Program-made: the position numbers and the translations under genes
Shown here: one piece after another, positions 63,760-64,000 of the stretch
How the letters are laid out: every line of letters starts with the position of its first letter
How positions within the stretch are numbered: position 1 is the stretch's first letter
Assembly (NCBI RefSeq): GCF_006715565.1
Contig: NZ_VFNL01000001.1
Span: forward strand, 372,001-436,000
Reading direction: 5' to 3'
DNA from: Microbacterium sp. SLBN-154
GTDB taxonomy: Bacteria; Actinomycetota; Actinomycetes; Actinomycetales; Microbacteriaceae
DNA: 64,000 nt
The notes under the pieces: model-generated
Databases searched by the model: none
Told to the model about the DNA's origin: nothing
What the model saw: only the letters and a program-made list of their open reading frames with translations

Positions 63760-64000
63760 TGACGACTGATGGTCGCGAGCCGGTGGAGGAATCCCCTCGC
63801 GCAAAACGCCTCCTGCTGGGAGACCCCCTCACCTCCGAAAAGCTCGACGACCAGCTGCTGCCCAAGCGCCGCGCGCTGCCGATCTTCGCCTCCGATGCGC
63901 TGAGCTCGGTCGCCTACGCCCCGCAGGAACTCCTGATGATCCTGCTGATCGGCGGCACGGCGTTCCTGGCCTTCAGCCCCGGGGTCGCGGTCGCCGTCGT
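63760..64000 (+). CDS. APC family permease, 5' part only
   Basis: The first 80 codons of a membrane transporter cut by the right edge. After a basic N-terminus (KRLLLGDPLTSEKLDDQLLP) the segment KRRALPIFASDALSSVAYAP leads into the first membrane helix (LLMILLIGGTAFLAF). This pattern is typical of APC-family amino acid or potassium permeases of actinobacteria. GTG 63760 is about 8 bp from a TAATGT -10-like element, so the mRNA may be leaderless. Confidence 0.82.

Noticed and set aside
60728-63865. A 1045-codon open frame on the minus strand
   Set aside because: It is antisense to three well-supported genes (GH13, LacI, M20D) and is a by-product of high GC at third positions. The protein is low-complexity Arg/Gly/Asp-rich with no recognisable domain.

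Overview
The window is very GC-rich DNA from an actinobacterium, most likely a member of the Microbacteriaceae close to Microbacterium. The evidence is the codon bias, the frequent GTG starts and ATGA/GTGA gene overlaps, Streptomyces-like CebR operators, DUF4235, SCO4848 and ECF42 family proteins, and a TIR-SAVED CBASS module of a kind already studied in a Microbacterium. No tRNA, rRNA, CRISPR array, intact insertion sequence or integrase was seen. All statements come from reading the sequence; no database search was run.

Layout. 1-2.1 kb: the edge of an ABC exporter ATPase gene and a UraA-type permease. 2.1-8.2 kb: a cellobiose operon (cebEFG, bglC, cebR) with CebR boxes around its promoter. 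8.3-10.7 kb: purS-purQ, a DUF1761 membrane protein and a 2-hydroxyacid dehydrogenase. 10.7-19.2 kb: xdhABC (xanthine dehydrogenase), divergent from an NMT1-type ABC importer. 19.2-46.8 kb: an accessory stretch with an ECF42/YCII cassette, a tatACB operon next to a Tat-exported dioxygenase-like lipoprotein, small oxidoreductases, hydrolases and regulators, a MazEF-like pair, a second ECF42/YCII cassette, a gene-poor lower-GC segment (39-42.2 kb) and a five-gene CBASS operon (42.2-46.7 kb). 47.0-55.6 kb: urate and ureide catabolism in two divergent operons. 55.6-59.4 kb: interspersed repeats, a third ECF42/YCII cassette, a MerR regulator and apt. 59.4-64 kb: a GH13 alpha-glucosidase with its LacI regulator, an M20 amidohydrolase and the start of an APC permease.

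How genes work together. XdhABC would make urate. HpxO, HIU hydrolase, OHCU decarboxylase, allantoinase, allantoate amidohydrolase and ureidoglycine-glyoxylate aminotransferase would carry it on to oxalurate and glycine. A formamidase-amidase fusion in the same operon is a candidate for the final amide hydrolysis. The two halves of this pathway are separated by about 27.8 kb of accessory DNA. The CBASS operon encodes a cyclase ending in glycine, a stand-alone E2, a stand-alone E1, a JAB peptidase and a TIR-SAVED NADase effector. The three ECF42 sigma/YCII cassettes have the same promoter architecture (TGTCGA-N17-CGWC), which suggests autoregulation and possible cross-talk.
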